Assembly: GCA_022768545.1 (NCBI GenBank)
Contig: JALELV010000072.1
Location: 1-33,734 of the forward strand
Direction: 5' to 3'
DNA length: 33,734 nucleotides
Origin: Oscillospiraceae bacterium
GTDB lineage: Bacteria > Bacillota > Clostridia > Oscillospirales > Ruminococcaceae
Under the pieces are notes generated by a model. That model did not search any database and had not been told where the DNA came from. It saw only the letters and a program-made list of their open reading frames with translations. Below, piece by piece: positions 23,215 to 30,269 of this stretch; positions within the stretch are counted from its first letter, which is position 1, and every line of letters begins with the position of its first letter. The position numbers and the translations under genes are program-made.

Positions 23215-23342
23215 TATACCCCGGGAAAATTCCCCGAAACGGCCGGGGCGGTTTTAGCTATCTCAAGCCCTGTTTTTGCCCATGCCTTTCAGGCTGGTTT
23301 TCCTTACAGGAAAACTGTTATCGCTTCCGTTTACTCGACACT
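23215..23342. other. Short intergenic stretch with a small palindrome
   Basis: This gap between the cbi promoter and the feo terminator holds no gene that I can support. It contains a seven-base perfect hairpin GTTTTCC / GGAAAAC with a TTACA loop (23297-23315). No T-run follows and no regulator is obvious. Confidence 0.5.
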
Positions 23343-23380
23343 TTTTTATAAAAAAAGAGACGGAGCGCTCCTCCGTCTCT
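23343..23380 (-). terminator. Terminator of the feo operon
   Basis: AGAGACGGAG (23356-23365) pairs with CTCCGTCTCT (23371-23380), and on the minus strand is followed by a T-run (TTTTTTATAAAAAAG). It lies 20 bases beyond the stop of the small FeoB partner gene. Confidence 0.88.
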
Positions 23381-23400
23381 CTTTCTGTCCTGTCGGGCTG

Positions 23401-23577
23401 TCACTGCTCCTTATGGCAGGCGCCATGCATGGCGCAGCCCGAACATCCAGAGCATCCGCAGGAGGATCTCCCCTGTTTCTTCCGCCGGATCAATGACCTG
23501 CAGATCAGCGTGACCGTGAGGATCAGGAGAATGACGATCAAAACGGTGGAAAGGTTTGGGAACAGCAGCTTTAACAT
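23401..23577 (-). CDS. FeoB-associated Cys-rich membrane protein
   Basis: This 58-residue protein is a single-span membrane protein of the FeoB-associated Cys-rich family found next to feoB in many Firmicutes. A hydrophobic helix (about residues 8-27, STVLIVILLILTVTLICRSL) is followed by a basic stop-transfer stretch RRKKQGR. A cytoplasmic tail then carries repeated cysteines (CGCSGCSGCAMHGACH), five in the tail plus one in the helix. I choose the ATG at 23577 because AAGGAG lies a few bases upstream; the longer frame from 23631 has no family likeness. It probably binds or hands on ferrous iron at FeoB, but no function is proven for the family. It is the last gene of the feo operon. Confidence 0.85.
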   Translation of the reverse strand: MLKLLFPNLSTVLIVILLILTVTLICRSLIRRKKQGRSSCGCSGCSGCAMHGACHKEQ

Positions 23578-23687
23578 AAAAATCACTCCTTTTATAACGC
23601 CATCAACGGGAACGGATCTATGTGACGTCAAGTGCTGAGCCGCCCCTCAAGACGTGCGTGCCCTCATCCGCCCGCCGACAGCCCGAT

Positions 23688-26186
23688 TTATTTGACAACC
23701 GCCGGAGCCGTCAGCTTCACCGGCTCCTTATAGGGTTTAAACAGCATATAAAGGATACCGGCCAGCAAAACCAGGGCCGCGGTAAAGCCGGCTGCATGGA
23801 TATCACCAGAAAAGGCTGAGCCGACCTGATAGATGATAAGGGACACCGCATAGGCAAACAAGCACTGATATCCAATGGCAAACCAGGTCCATTTTGCGCT
23901 GTTCATCTCCCGCTTGATAGCGCCAATGGCGGCAAAACAGGGGGCGCAGAGCAGGTTGAAAGCCAGGAAGGAATAGCCGCTGGAAGAGGTAAACGCAGCG
24001 GCAAGGCTTTCATAGACCGAAGCGGAGCCGCCGTAAAGGATCCCCATGGTGCCGACGATATTTTCCTTGGCCACCAGCCCGGTAATGGAAGCCACCGCGG
24101 CCTGCCAGCTGCCCCAGCCCAGCGGGGCAAAGACCCAAGCGACAGCTCCCCCTATCATGGCCAGAACAGAACTGCCCAGCTCTTCTTCGGAGAGCATCCG
24201 GAAGGTACCGTCCACAAAGCCAAAATAAGTGGTGAACCACACGAGGATGGTGGAGAGCAAAATGATGGTACCGGCCTTTTTGATGAAGGACCAGCCGCGC
24301 TCCCACATGGACCGCAGCACATTACCGAGGGTAGGCCAATGGTAGGCGGGCAGCTCCATGACAAAGGGCGCCGGGTCCCCGGCAAACATTCTGGTCTTTT
24401 TGAGCATAATTCCGGAGAGAACGATACATACCATCCCCAGGAAATAAGCGGAAACGGCAACCAGGGCCGACCCGCCGAACAATGCCCCTGCGATCATGGC
24501 GATAAACGGAGTCTTGGCGCCGCAGGGGATAAAAGTAGTGGTAATGATCGTCCTTCGGCGGTCACGCTCATTCTCGATGGTGCGGGACGCCATGATCCCG
24601 GGAATCCCGCAGCCGGTCCCGATCAGGATCGGGATAAAAGATTTACCGGAAAGCCCAAACTTTCGAAAAACGCGATCCAGCACAAAGGCGATGCGCGCCA
24701 TATATCCGCAGGCTTCCAAAAACGCAAGCAGCAGGAACAGCACCAGCATCTGGGGAACAAAACCCAGCACTGCACCCACTCCGGCTACGATACCGTCCAA
24801 AATCAGGCCGCTGAGCCATTCAGCGGTTCCGATCTTTTCCAACCCTTCCCCGATGAGCGCCGGAATTCCGGGCACCCAGACGCCGTATTGTGCGGGGTCC
24901 GGCTCTGCAAAGCCGGCGGCGGCCAGCACTCCGACAGCCCTGGCCAGATCTTTGCCGGTATAGGTCACTTCTTTAACAGAGAGATCTTCTTCGCTTAGAA
25001 CGCCGATAGAAGCCTTGTCCTGAGAAGAAAACCGGGCGGCATATTCATTCAGCAGCGCGGCGGCGCGTTCCGGAACAAAGCTCTCGTGCCCAGTATCAAG
25101 GGCTGCGGAAACCTCTTTTGCTCCCTCTTTTCCGGTTTCAAGAAAAGCATTTACCGCATTCATTGCCTCCCCGTATTCTTCTTCCGCCTTCCCATAGGCG
25201 GAAGAACCGATCCCCAGGAAATGCCAGCCGTCTCCGAAGAGCCCGTCGTTTGCCCAATCGGTGACGGCGGAGCCCACAGTTACCATAGAGATATAGTAGA
25301 CCAAAAACATGACCACCGCAAAAATAGGAAGACCAAGCCAGCGGCTTGTAACCACGCGGTCGATCTTATCGGAGGCAGAAATCCCTCCGGAGCGTTTCTT
25401 TCGGTAGCAATTTTTGATGAGAGACGCAATGTAAATGTAGCGCTCATTGGTGATGATGCTCTCCGCGTCATCGTCGAGCTCCTCTTCGGCCGCCCGGATA
25501 TCTTCTTCTATATGTCCCATGACGTCGGGCGAGATCTTTAGGCTCTCCAGCACCTTGTCATCCCGCTCAAATATTTTTATGGCGTACCAGCGCTGCTGCT
25601 CCTTTGGCATATCATGGACAGCCGCCTCTTCGATATGGGCAAGCGCATGCTCCACCGGCCCGGAAAAGGTATGCATCGGCACGGTTCCGACGTATTGTGC
25701 CGCTTCCACGGCCGCCCCGGCGGCTTCCTTGATACCATCCCCTTTCAGCGCCGAGATCTCGATGATCTTGCAGCCCAATTCCCGGGAAAGCTCTGTGATA
25801 TTGATCTGATCGCCGGCCCTGCGCACGAGATCCATCATGTTCACCGCGATGACGACAGGGATACCCAGCTCGGTCAGCTGCGTGGTAAGGTACAGGTTGC
25901 GCTCCAGATTGGTCCCGTCTATAACGTTCAGGATGGCATCCGGGCGCTCTCCCACCAGGTAATTTCGGGCGACCACTTCTTCCAATGTATAAGGGGAAAG
26001 GGAATAGATCCCGGGAAGATCCATGACCACAACGTCCTCATATCCCTTCAGTTTTCCCTCTTTTTTTTCCACCGTAACACCGGGCCAGTTCCCGACGAAC
26101 TGGTTGGAACCGGTCAGGGCGTTAAAAAGCGTTGTCTTGCCGCAGTTGGGGTTGCCCGCCAAGGCAATTCTGATTTGTTTCTCCAT
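23688..26186 (-). CDS. feoB: Ferrous iron transporter FeoB
   Basis: FeoB is the main membrane protein for Fe2+ import. The 832-residue protein has an N-terminal G-protein domain with G1 GNPNCGKTT (residues 11-19), G2-linked NQFVGNWPGVTVEKKEG, G3 DLPGIYSL and G4 NMMD, followed by a helical GDI-like region. The C-terminal half has two Gate domains: FVPQMLVLFLLLAFLEACGYMAR and GCGIPGIMASRTI. The latter precedes CGAKTPFIAMIAGALF, with conserved cysteines that line the iron path. A hydrophilic insertion of about 100-150 residues follows the first transmembrane helix (from YGKAEEEYGEAM). The start is the ATG at 26186, set by GGAGCGG. It follows feoA after a 46-base gap and is in the same operon as the Cys-rich protein. 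Confidence 0.96.
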   Translation of the reverse strand: MEKQIRIALAGNPNCGKTTLFNALTGSNQFVGNWPGVTVEKKEGKLKGYEDVVVMDLPGIYSLSPYTLEEVVARNYLVGERPDAILNVIDGTNLERNLYLTTQLTELGIPVVIAVNMMDLVRRAGDQINITELSRELGCKIIEISALKGDGIKEAAGAAVEAAQYVGTVPMHTFSGPVEHALAHIEEAAVHDMPKEQQRWYAIKIFERDDKVLESLKISPDVMGHIEEDIRAAEEELDDDAESIITNERYIYIASLIKNCYRKKRSGGISASDKIDRVVTSRWLGLPIFAVVMFLVYYISMVTVGSAVTDWANDGLFGDGWHFLGIGSSAYGKAEEEYGEAMNAVNAFLETGKEGAKEVSAALDTGHESFVPERAAALLNEYAARFSSQDKASIGVLSEEDLSVKEVTYTGKDLARAVGVLAAAGFAEPDPAQYGVWVPGIPALIGEGLEKIGTAEWLSGLILDGIVAGVGAVLGFVPQMLVLFLLLAFLEACGYMARIAFVLDRVFRKFGLSGKSFIPILIGTGCGIPGIMASRTIENERDRRRTIITTTFIPCGAKTPFIAMIAGALFGGSALVAVSAYFLGMVCIVLSGIMLKKTRMFAGDPAPFVMELPAYHWPTLGNVLRSMWERGWSFIKKAGTIILLSTILVWFTTYFGFVDGTFRMLSEEELGSSVLAMIGGAVAWVFAPLGWGSWQAAVASITGLVAKENIVGTMGILYGGSASVYESLAAAFTSSSGYSFLAFNLLCAPCFAAIGAIKREMNSAKWTWFAIGYQCLFAYAVSLIIYQVGSAFSGDIHAAGFTAALVLLAGILYMLFKPYKEPVKLTAPAVVK

Positions 26187-26232
26187 ATTACCGCTCCTTC
26201 CAAGCTGTGTTATACAGGGGCAGGACTGGCTG

Positions 26233-26460
26233 TCACTCTGCCTCAATCATTCCGGCGTCTGCTTTGCGCAGGCTCAGTTCATACCCCCGTACCGTCACTT
26301 CAATGGGGTCTCCCAGGGGAGCCACCTTGCGGACATAGATCTCAGTCCCCTTGGTAATGCCCATATCCATCATGCGACGCTTGACAGGGCCCTCTCCATG
26401 AAGCTTTACAACCTTTACCGTCTCACCGATCTTTGCTTCTTTCAGTGTTTTCATCTTCAT
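26233..26460 (-). CDS. feoA: FeoA family protein (second copy)
   Basis: FeoA is a small SH3-like cytoplasmic protein that helps FeoB. The 75-residue protein has the pattern MKTLKEAKIGETVKVVKL, then RRMMDMGITKGTEIYVRKVAPLGDP and ends VRGYELSLRKADAGMIEAE, a typical FeoA. It starts at the ATG at 26460 (AAAGGAACG upstream); the ATG two codons later is also possible. Two FeoA genes precede FeoB here; this one is closer to FeoB and is the more canonical. The gene is in the middle of the feo operon. Confidence 0.93.
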   Translation of the reverse strand: MKMKTLKEAKIGETVKVVKLHGEGPVKRRMMDMGITKGTEIYVRKVAPLGDPIEVTVRGYELSLRKADAGMIEAE

Positions 26461-26480
26461 CGTTCCTTTCTGCGGGCATA

Positions 26481-26693
26481 TTACACCATAATTCTGCGCG
26501 CCATCTCCTCGCTGATGGCGATCCGGGCCTCTTTTACTTTTACAATAATGTTTCCGCTCATTGCCGATAAAACGACCACCGTTCCCCCTGCCACAAACCC
26601 CAAATCCTTTAGGTGCTTTTTCATCTCGGCAGTCCCACCAATTTTCCGTATCGTATTTTCTCCGCCCGCCGGGGCAAGACTCAACGGCATCAT
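26481..26693 (-). CDS. feoA: FeoA family protein (first copy)
   Basis: This 70-residue FeoA-like protein is the first gene of the operon. Family features are the N-terminal MMPLSLAPAGG, IRKIGGTAEMKKHLKDLGFVAGG, and ISEEMARRIMV at the end. I choose the ATG at 26693 because AGGAGGG is seven bases before it; the upstream ATG at 26711 would lie before that ribosome site. Two tandem FeoA proteins before FeoB are common in clostridia. Its role relative to the second copy is unknown. The leader is about 140 bases and carries box B of the putative regulator site just upstream of the ribosome site. Confidence 0.88.
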   Translation of the reverse strand: MMPLSLAPAGGENTIRKIGGTAEMKKHLKDLGFVAGGTVVVLSAMSGNIIVKVKEARIAISEEMARRIMV

Positions 26694-26708
26694 TGCCATC
26701 CCTCCTGT

Positions 26709-26726
26709 CATTAGCTTATGCTAACT
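26709..26726 (-). promoter_or_regulatory. Putative regulator box B near the feoA start
   Basis: The minus strand reads AGTTAGCATAAGCTAATG, with a perfect inverted repeat TTAGC-ATAA-GCTAA inside. It shares its first eight bases with boxes A and C and lies immediately upstream of the feoA ribosome site. It resembles operators of DtxR-type iron regulators but binding has not been shown. Confidence 0.5.
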
Positions 26727-26842
26727 AATTGCGAAAATCGCGGCCTGCATCAGCTCTTTTCACTTTGCTGCATAGTTTGCTTAAGACAACTTGCAATCAA
26801 TAGAACAAAGAGAATACAATGCAGGCCTCTTGAACGGTTCAC

Positions 26843-26871
26843 AGTTTACCACTGCTAACTGTATTTGTCAA
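26843..26871 (-). promoter_or_regulatory. Promoter of the feo operon with box A
   Basis: On the minus strand, TTGACA (-35, 26871-26866) and TAAACT (-10, 26848-26843) have a 17-base spacer. The 18-base box AGTTAGCAGTGGTAAACT (26860-26843) covers the -10 and most of the spacer, an ideal place for a repressor. An inverted repeat ACAGTT...AACTGT frames it. This strongly suggests that feo transcription is repressible at this site. Confidence 0.7.
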
Positions 26872-26940
26872 TAAAATTTTCAAGTAAGATTCACATCCAT
26901 TTCAAAATTCATCAACTAAAGCAAATTGTTGTTTGCTCTT

Positions 26941-26997
26941 TTCTTGCAATTGGAAAAACCCGACAAAAATGTTTCCAGACGGAAACATTTGCAAGAA
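26941..26997 (+). repeat. Nested inverted repeats between the feo and regulator promoters
   Basis: The outer arms TTCTTGCAA (26941-26949) and TTGCAAGAA (26989-26997) are perfect. Inside and adjoining the right arm, AAATGTTTCC (26967-26976) and GGAAACATTT (26981-26990) form a perfect ten-base hairpin with an AGAC loop. A further hairpin AGCAAA-TTGTTG-TTTGCT lies at 26920-26937. These lie in the 411-base gap between feoA and the regulator and are not explained by a gene. They could be binding sites for another regulator or a small RNA. Confidence 0.65.
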
Positions 26998-27035
26998 CAA
27001 AATAAATATAATTCTTTTTGTACTCCAAAAAACCG

Positions 27036-27064
27036 TTGCTTTTCTCTTCTTCCTGTGCTATTCT
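27036..27064 (+). promoter_or_regulatory. Promoter of the DtxR-like regulator
   Basis: TTGCTT (-35, 27036-27041) and TATTCT (-10, 27059-27064) have a 17-base spacer with an extended TGC just before the -10. The start site falls near 27071, inside box C. Confidence 0.6.
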
Positions 27065-27067
27065 TTC

Positions 27068-27085
27068 AGTTAGCAACAGCAAACA
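27068..27085 (+). promoter_or_regulatory. Putative regulator box C at the regulator's own promoter
   Basis: AGTTAGCAACAGCAAACA shares AGTTAGCA and the later AGC/GCAAAC pattern with boxes A and B. It overlaps the expected transcription start of the DtxR-like gene, suggesting autoregulation. Confidence 0.45.
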
Positions 27086-27104
27086 CATCGAGAAGAGGGA
27101 TACG

Positions 27105-27503
27105 ATGTCCGACGCCGCCATCCGATATCTGGTCGCGATTTATGAGCTTGGTCAGGGTTCCGCCATCCGGTCGGTAAAAGTTGCGGCCCAGCTTGGCATT
27201 TCCCGCGCCAGTGTGTCCAAAATGCTGGGGCAGCTCTCTGCCCAGGGACTGGCGCAAAAGGAATACTACGGCTGCGTCCGCCTTACACCGGAGGGCCTTC
27301 GGGAGAGCAGGCAGCTGTATCAGGAACTGAAGAAAATTGAATGTTTTTTCTCGCAGGTGCTTAAATCCAGCGCGGAAAACGCACGAAGCGACGCCCTCTC
27401 CTGCCTCTACTCCCTTTCTTTGGAAAGCCGAAGAAGCATGGCGCGCCTGGCATCCAGTTCCTCCGCACCTGCCCCCGGCACAGATGTCCCCCTCCGTCCC
27501 TGA
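27105..27503 (+). CDS. DtxR/MntR-like transcriptional regulator without visible metal ligands
   Basis: This 132-residue protein has the winged-helix DNA-binding domain of the DtxR/MntR family (residues 1-63: YLVAIYELGQGSAIRSVKVA, recognition helix SRASVSKMLGQLSAQGL, wing KEYYGCVRLTPEG). It then has a helical dimerisation segment (LYQELKKIECFFSQVL). By eye alignment to MntR, the metal ligands Asp8, Glu11, His77, Glu102 and His103 fall on Arg7, Val10, Leu, Cys/Leu and Leu/Tyr, so none is kept. Three cysteines (57, 80, 100) remain, which could bind iron, an Fe-S cluster or act in redox sensing. The start ATG has GAGGG upstream. It is divergent from the feo operon and probably controls it. The C-terminal end is Ser- and Pro-rich, and shorter than DtxR. 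Confidence 0.82.
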   Translation: MSDAAIRYLVAIYELGQGSAIRSVKVAAQLGISRASVSKMLGQLSAQGLAQKEYYGCVRLTPEGLRESRQLYQELKKIECFFSQVLKSSAENARSDALSCLYSLSLESRRSMARLASSSSAPAPGTDVPLRP

Positions 27504-27753
27504 TCGGGATACTTCCCTTTTGGAATGCTTTTTCCGTCCCGTGCTGTTTCAAAAAGCCATGGCTGCCGGTGAAATGAACAAATTGGCCCTTGATATTCGC
27601 TCTGAATCATGTAAGATACCGATTTTGCAGCGGCGCTATGCTTTTCAGGAGGCTTTTGTGTTATACTGAAAACTCAAGCGGCATTTTGCCGGGCCGGGCG
27701 GCGGTACAGAAAACCACCGGTATCCCGGCGGGAAACGGAGAAAGGAAAACAGT
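27504..27753 (+). promoter_or_regulatory. Intergenic region with promoter for the ABC-F gene
   Basis: This 250-base gap holds no supported gene. An extended -10 promoter (TGT then TATACT at 27662-27667) lies 87 bases before the ABC-F start; the -35 is weak. A weak GCTTTTT/AAAAAGC pairing near 27528-27557 might end the regulator transcript, but I am not sure. Confidence 0.5.
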
Positions 27754-29346
27754 ATGATCACAGTATCCAACCTAAGCCTCCAGTTTGGCGGCAGTACGCT
27801 TTTTAAAGATGTGGATTTAAAATTTCTCCCCGGCAGCTGCTATGGGGTCATTGGCGCCAACGGAGCGGGAAAATCTACCTTTCTGAAGATCCTTTCCGGG
27901 GAGCTGGAACCCAGCACCGGAGAAGTTCTGATCCCGGACCACGAGCGCATGTCGGTGCTCAAGCAGGATCAGTTCCAATATGACAAATACCCGGTGATGG
28001 ATACCGTCATCATGGGAAACGCCCGCCTCTACGAGATCATGAAGGAGAAGGAAGCGCTGTACGAAAAACCGGATTTCTCCGATGAGGACGGCGAACGTGC
28101 CTCCTACCTGGAGGGGGAGTTCGCAGAGATGGGCGGCTGGGAGGCGGAGACCGAGGCCGCCCAGCTGCTGCAGGGGCTGGGGATCGGTTCCGAACTGCAC
28201 AGCGCCCTGATGGGCTCCCTCAAGGCGAGTGAAAAGATTAAAGTTCTGCTGGCACAGGCTCTGTTCGGCCAGCCCCAGATCATCCTTCTGGACGAGCCCA
28301 CCAACAACCTGGACATCCCCTCCGTCAACTGGCTGGAGGATTTTCTGCTGGATTTTCCCGGCACGGTGATCATCGTCTCTCACGACCGGCATTTTTTAAA
28401 TACCGTGTGCACCCACACAGTGGATATCGACTACGGCAAGGCCCGGATGTACGTGGGCAACTACGATTTCTGGTATGAGTCCAGCCGGCTGATCCAGCAG
28501 ATGATCAAGGACCAGAACCGGAAAAACGAGGAGAAGGCCAAGGAGCTCAAGGAGTTTATCGCCCGTTTCTCCGCCAACAAGTCAAAGTCCCGACAGGCCA
28601 CTTCCCGCAAAAAGCTGTTGGAAAAACTGGAGATCGAGGATATGCCCGCCTCCTCCCGGCGGTACCCCTTTGTCCAGTTCAAACCGGACCGCGAGGTGGG
28701 AAAGGAGATCCTGCAGGTGGAGGGCCTGTACAAAACGGTGGACGGCACAGAGGTACTGGGCGGCGTCACCTTCCGCATGAACCGGGAGGACAAAATTGCC
28801 CTGGTGGGGGAAAATGAAATTGCCCAGACCACTCTGCTGCGCATCCTCTCCGGGGAGCTGGAGCCGGACAGCGGCTTTTACAAATGGGGAGTCAGCACCA
28901 GCCAGGCCTATTTTCCCAAAGATAATTCCAGCTATTTTGACAGCTGCGAGCTGGATCTGATCCGCTGGCTGGGCCAGTTTTCTGAAAACCAGGACATCAG
29001 CTATCTGCGGGGCTTTTTGGGGCGTATGCTCTTCAGCGGCGACGACGCTTTAAAGCCCGCGGAGGTACTCTCCGGCGGGGAGCGCGTTCGGTGCATGCTT
29101 TCCCGCATGATGCTGTCCGGAGCCAATGTCCTGCTGCTGGACCAGCCCACCAACCATCTGGATCTGGAATCCATTACCGCCCTCAACGACGGCCTGATCG
29201 ACTTTAAAGGGAATGTGATCTTCACCTCTCAGGACCATCAGTTTGTGGATTCCATTGCAAACCGCGTCATTGAACTCACCGGAAGCGGCACCATTGACCG
29301 TCAGTCCACCTTCGATGAGTATCTTTCGTTTAAAGCCGGAAAGTAA
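27754..29346 (+). CDS. ABC-F family protein (YkpA/YbiT type) with degenerate sites
   Basis: ABC-F proteins have two ABC ATPase domains in one chain and no membrane part; they act on the ribosome, as translation factors or for antibiotic resistance. The 530-residue protein has NBD1 Walker A GANGAGKST (34-42), Walker B IILLDEPTNNLD and H-switch SHDRHFL. A charged linker follows (KDQNRKNEEKAKELKEFIARF, about 248-268). NBD2 has signature LSGGERVRCML and Walker B LLLDQPTNHLDL. Odd points are the NBD1 signature LKASEKIK in place of LSGGQ, the NBD2 Walker A GENEIAQTT, where Lys is Gln, and the NBD2 switch SQDHQF, where His is Gln. NBD2 may therefore bind ATP weakly and not hydrolyse it. The short linker fits YkpA/YbiT rather than resistance types. 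A good ribosome site (GAAAGGAAAACAGT) precedes the ATG. Confidence 0.92.
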   Translation: MITVSNLSLQFGGSTLFKDVDLKFLPGSCYGVIGANGAGKSTFLKILSGELEPSTGEVLIPDHERMSVLKQDQFQYDKYPVMDTVIMGNARLYEIMKEKEALYEKPDFSDEDGERASYLEGEFAEMGGWEAETEAAQLLQGLGIGSELHSALMGSLKASEKIKVLLAQALFGQPQIILLDEPTNNLDIPSVNWLEDFLLDFPGTVIIVSHDRHFLNTVCTHTVDIDYGKARMYVGNYDFWYESSRLIQQMIKDQNRKNEEKAKELKEFIARFSANKSKSRQATSRKKLLEKLEIEDMPASSRRYPFVQFKPDREVGKEILQVEGLYKTVDGTEVLGGVTFRMNREDKIALVGENEIAQTTLLRILSGELEPDSGFYKWGVSTSQAYFPKDNSSYFDSCELDLIRWLGQFSENQDISYLRGFLGRMLFSGDDALKPAEVLSGGERVRCMLSRMMLSGANVLLLDQPTNHLDLESITALNDGLIDFKGNVIFTSQDHQFVDSIANRVIELTGSGTIDRQSTFDEYLSFKAGK

Positions 29347-29400
29347 AACCCCATTTTCGTTTTCCACGCACCGGCAGAACAAGATCGATACCGATACGAC

Positions 29401-29436
29401 AAAAGCCGCGGCTGCTTTGCAGCCGCGGCTTTTTAT
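29401..29436. terminator. Bidirectional terminator between the ABC-F gene and trpZ
   Basis: Perfect 13-base arms AAAGCCGCGGCTG / CAGCCGCGGCTTT (29402-29414 and 29420-29432) have a CTTTG loop. A T-run follows on the plus side and TTTTGTCG on the minus side. It serves both converging transcripts. Confidence 0.93.
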
Positions 29437-29465
29437 CTTGGTCCCGCAGGCAGGATCCGGTGCAG

Positions 29466-30269
29466 TCACATCTCCCGCAGAAGCATTTTGTCGCTGTCCA
29501 GGTTTTTGCTGGTGTACTGCCGGAACAGCTCCATCAGACTCTCCAGCGTCATCCCCTCCCTTTCCTTTCCGGAGAGGGAAAACACGATCTTCCCACCGCT
29601 CATGATGATTGTCCTGTTTCCCAGTGTCAGGGCAGATTCGATGTTGTGGGTGATCATCATGCAGGTGATGTGCTCTTTTTGGACGATATCGCCGGTAAGG
29701 GCAAGCACCTTCTCCGCCGTGGCAGGGTCCAGTGCGGCGGTGTGCTCATCCAGCAAAAGCAGTTTGGGCGTCACCACCGTGGCCATCAGCAGCGTAAGCG
29801 CCTGCCTCTGTCCACCGGAGAGCAGGCCCACCGGCTGTTTCATACGGCTTTCCAGCCCAAGCCCCAGCTGGCTCAGCTGTTCGCGGAACCGCTCCCGCTC
29901 CGCACGGGAGACCATGGAGAAGGGTGAAGTCCTGCCGGAGGCCCGAAGGTAGGCAAGCGCCAGGTTTTCCTCAATGGTCATATGCGGCGCGGTGCCCTTT
30001 AACGGGTCCTGAAACATGCGCCCAATATATTTGCTCCGCTTGTATTCCGGCAGCCTGGTGATATCAGTGCCGTCCAGCAAAATCCGGCCGCTGTCGGTGG
30101 GAAGGCTGCCGGAGATGGCGCCAAACAAAGTGCTCTTTCCAGCCCCGTTGGAGCCGATGATGGTGACAAACTCCCCGGTCTCCAGCGAAAGGGAAATATC
30201 GCTCAGGGCAGATTTTTCGTTGACGGTGCCAGGGTTGAAGGTTTTGGAAATATGAGAAAGCTTCAGCAT
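29466..30269 (-). CDS. trpZ: Tryptophan ABC transporter, ATP-binding protein
   Basis: This 267-residue ATPase drives the tryptophan importer encoded here. It has Walker A GSNGAGKST (39-47), signature LSGGQRQALTLLMATV, Walker B LLLLDEHTAALDP and H-loop ITHNIES. The unusual DEHTAALDP after the Walker B strand is typical of the COG1101/TrpZ group. The start ATG at 30269 overlaps the permease end by seven bases and has GGAG upstream; the longer open frame to 30749 lies over the permease gene in another frame and is not real. The function as a tryptophan transporter comes from the Trp T-box that controls the operon; known TrpXYZ systems match in gene order (binding protein, permease, ATPase). Confidence 0.9.
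   Translation of the reverse strand: MLKLSHISKTFNPGTVNEKSALSDISLSLETGEFVTIIGSNGAGKSTLFGAISGSLPTDSGRILLDGTDITRLPEYKRSKYIGRMFQDPLKGTAPHMTIEENLALAYLRASGRTSPFSMVSRAERERFREQLSQLGLGLESRMKQPVGLLSGGQRQALTLLMATVVTPKLLLLDEHTAALDPATAEKVLALTGDIVQKEHITCMMITHNIESALTLGNRTIIMSGGKIVFSLSGKEREGMTLESLMELFRQYTSKNLDSDKMLLREM

Noticed and set aside
27504-27753. Short ORFs after the DtxR-like gene (for example 27337-27669, plus strand)
   Set aside because: They overlap the regulator in another frame, lack a ribosome site and have no recognisable features.
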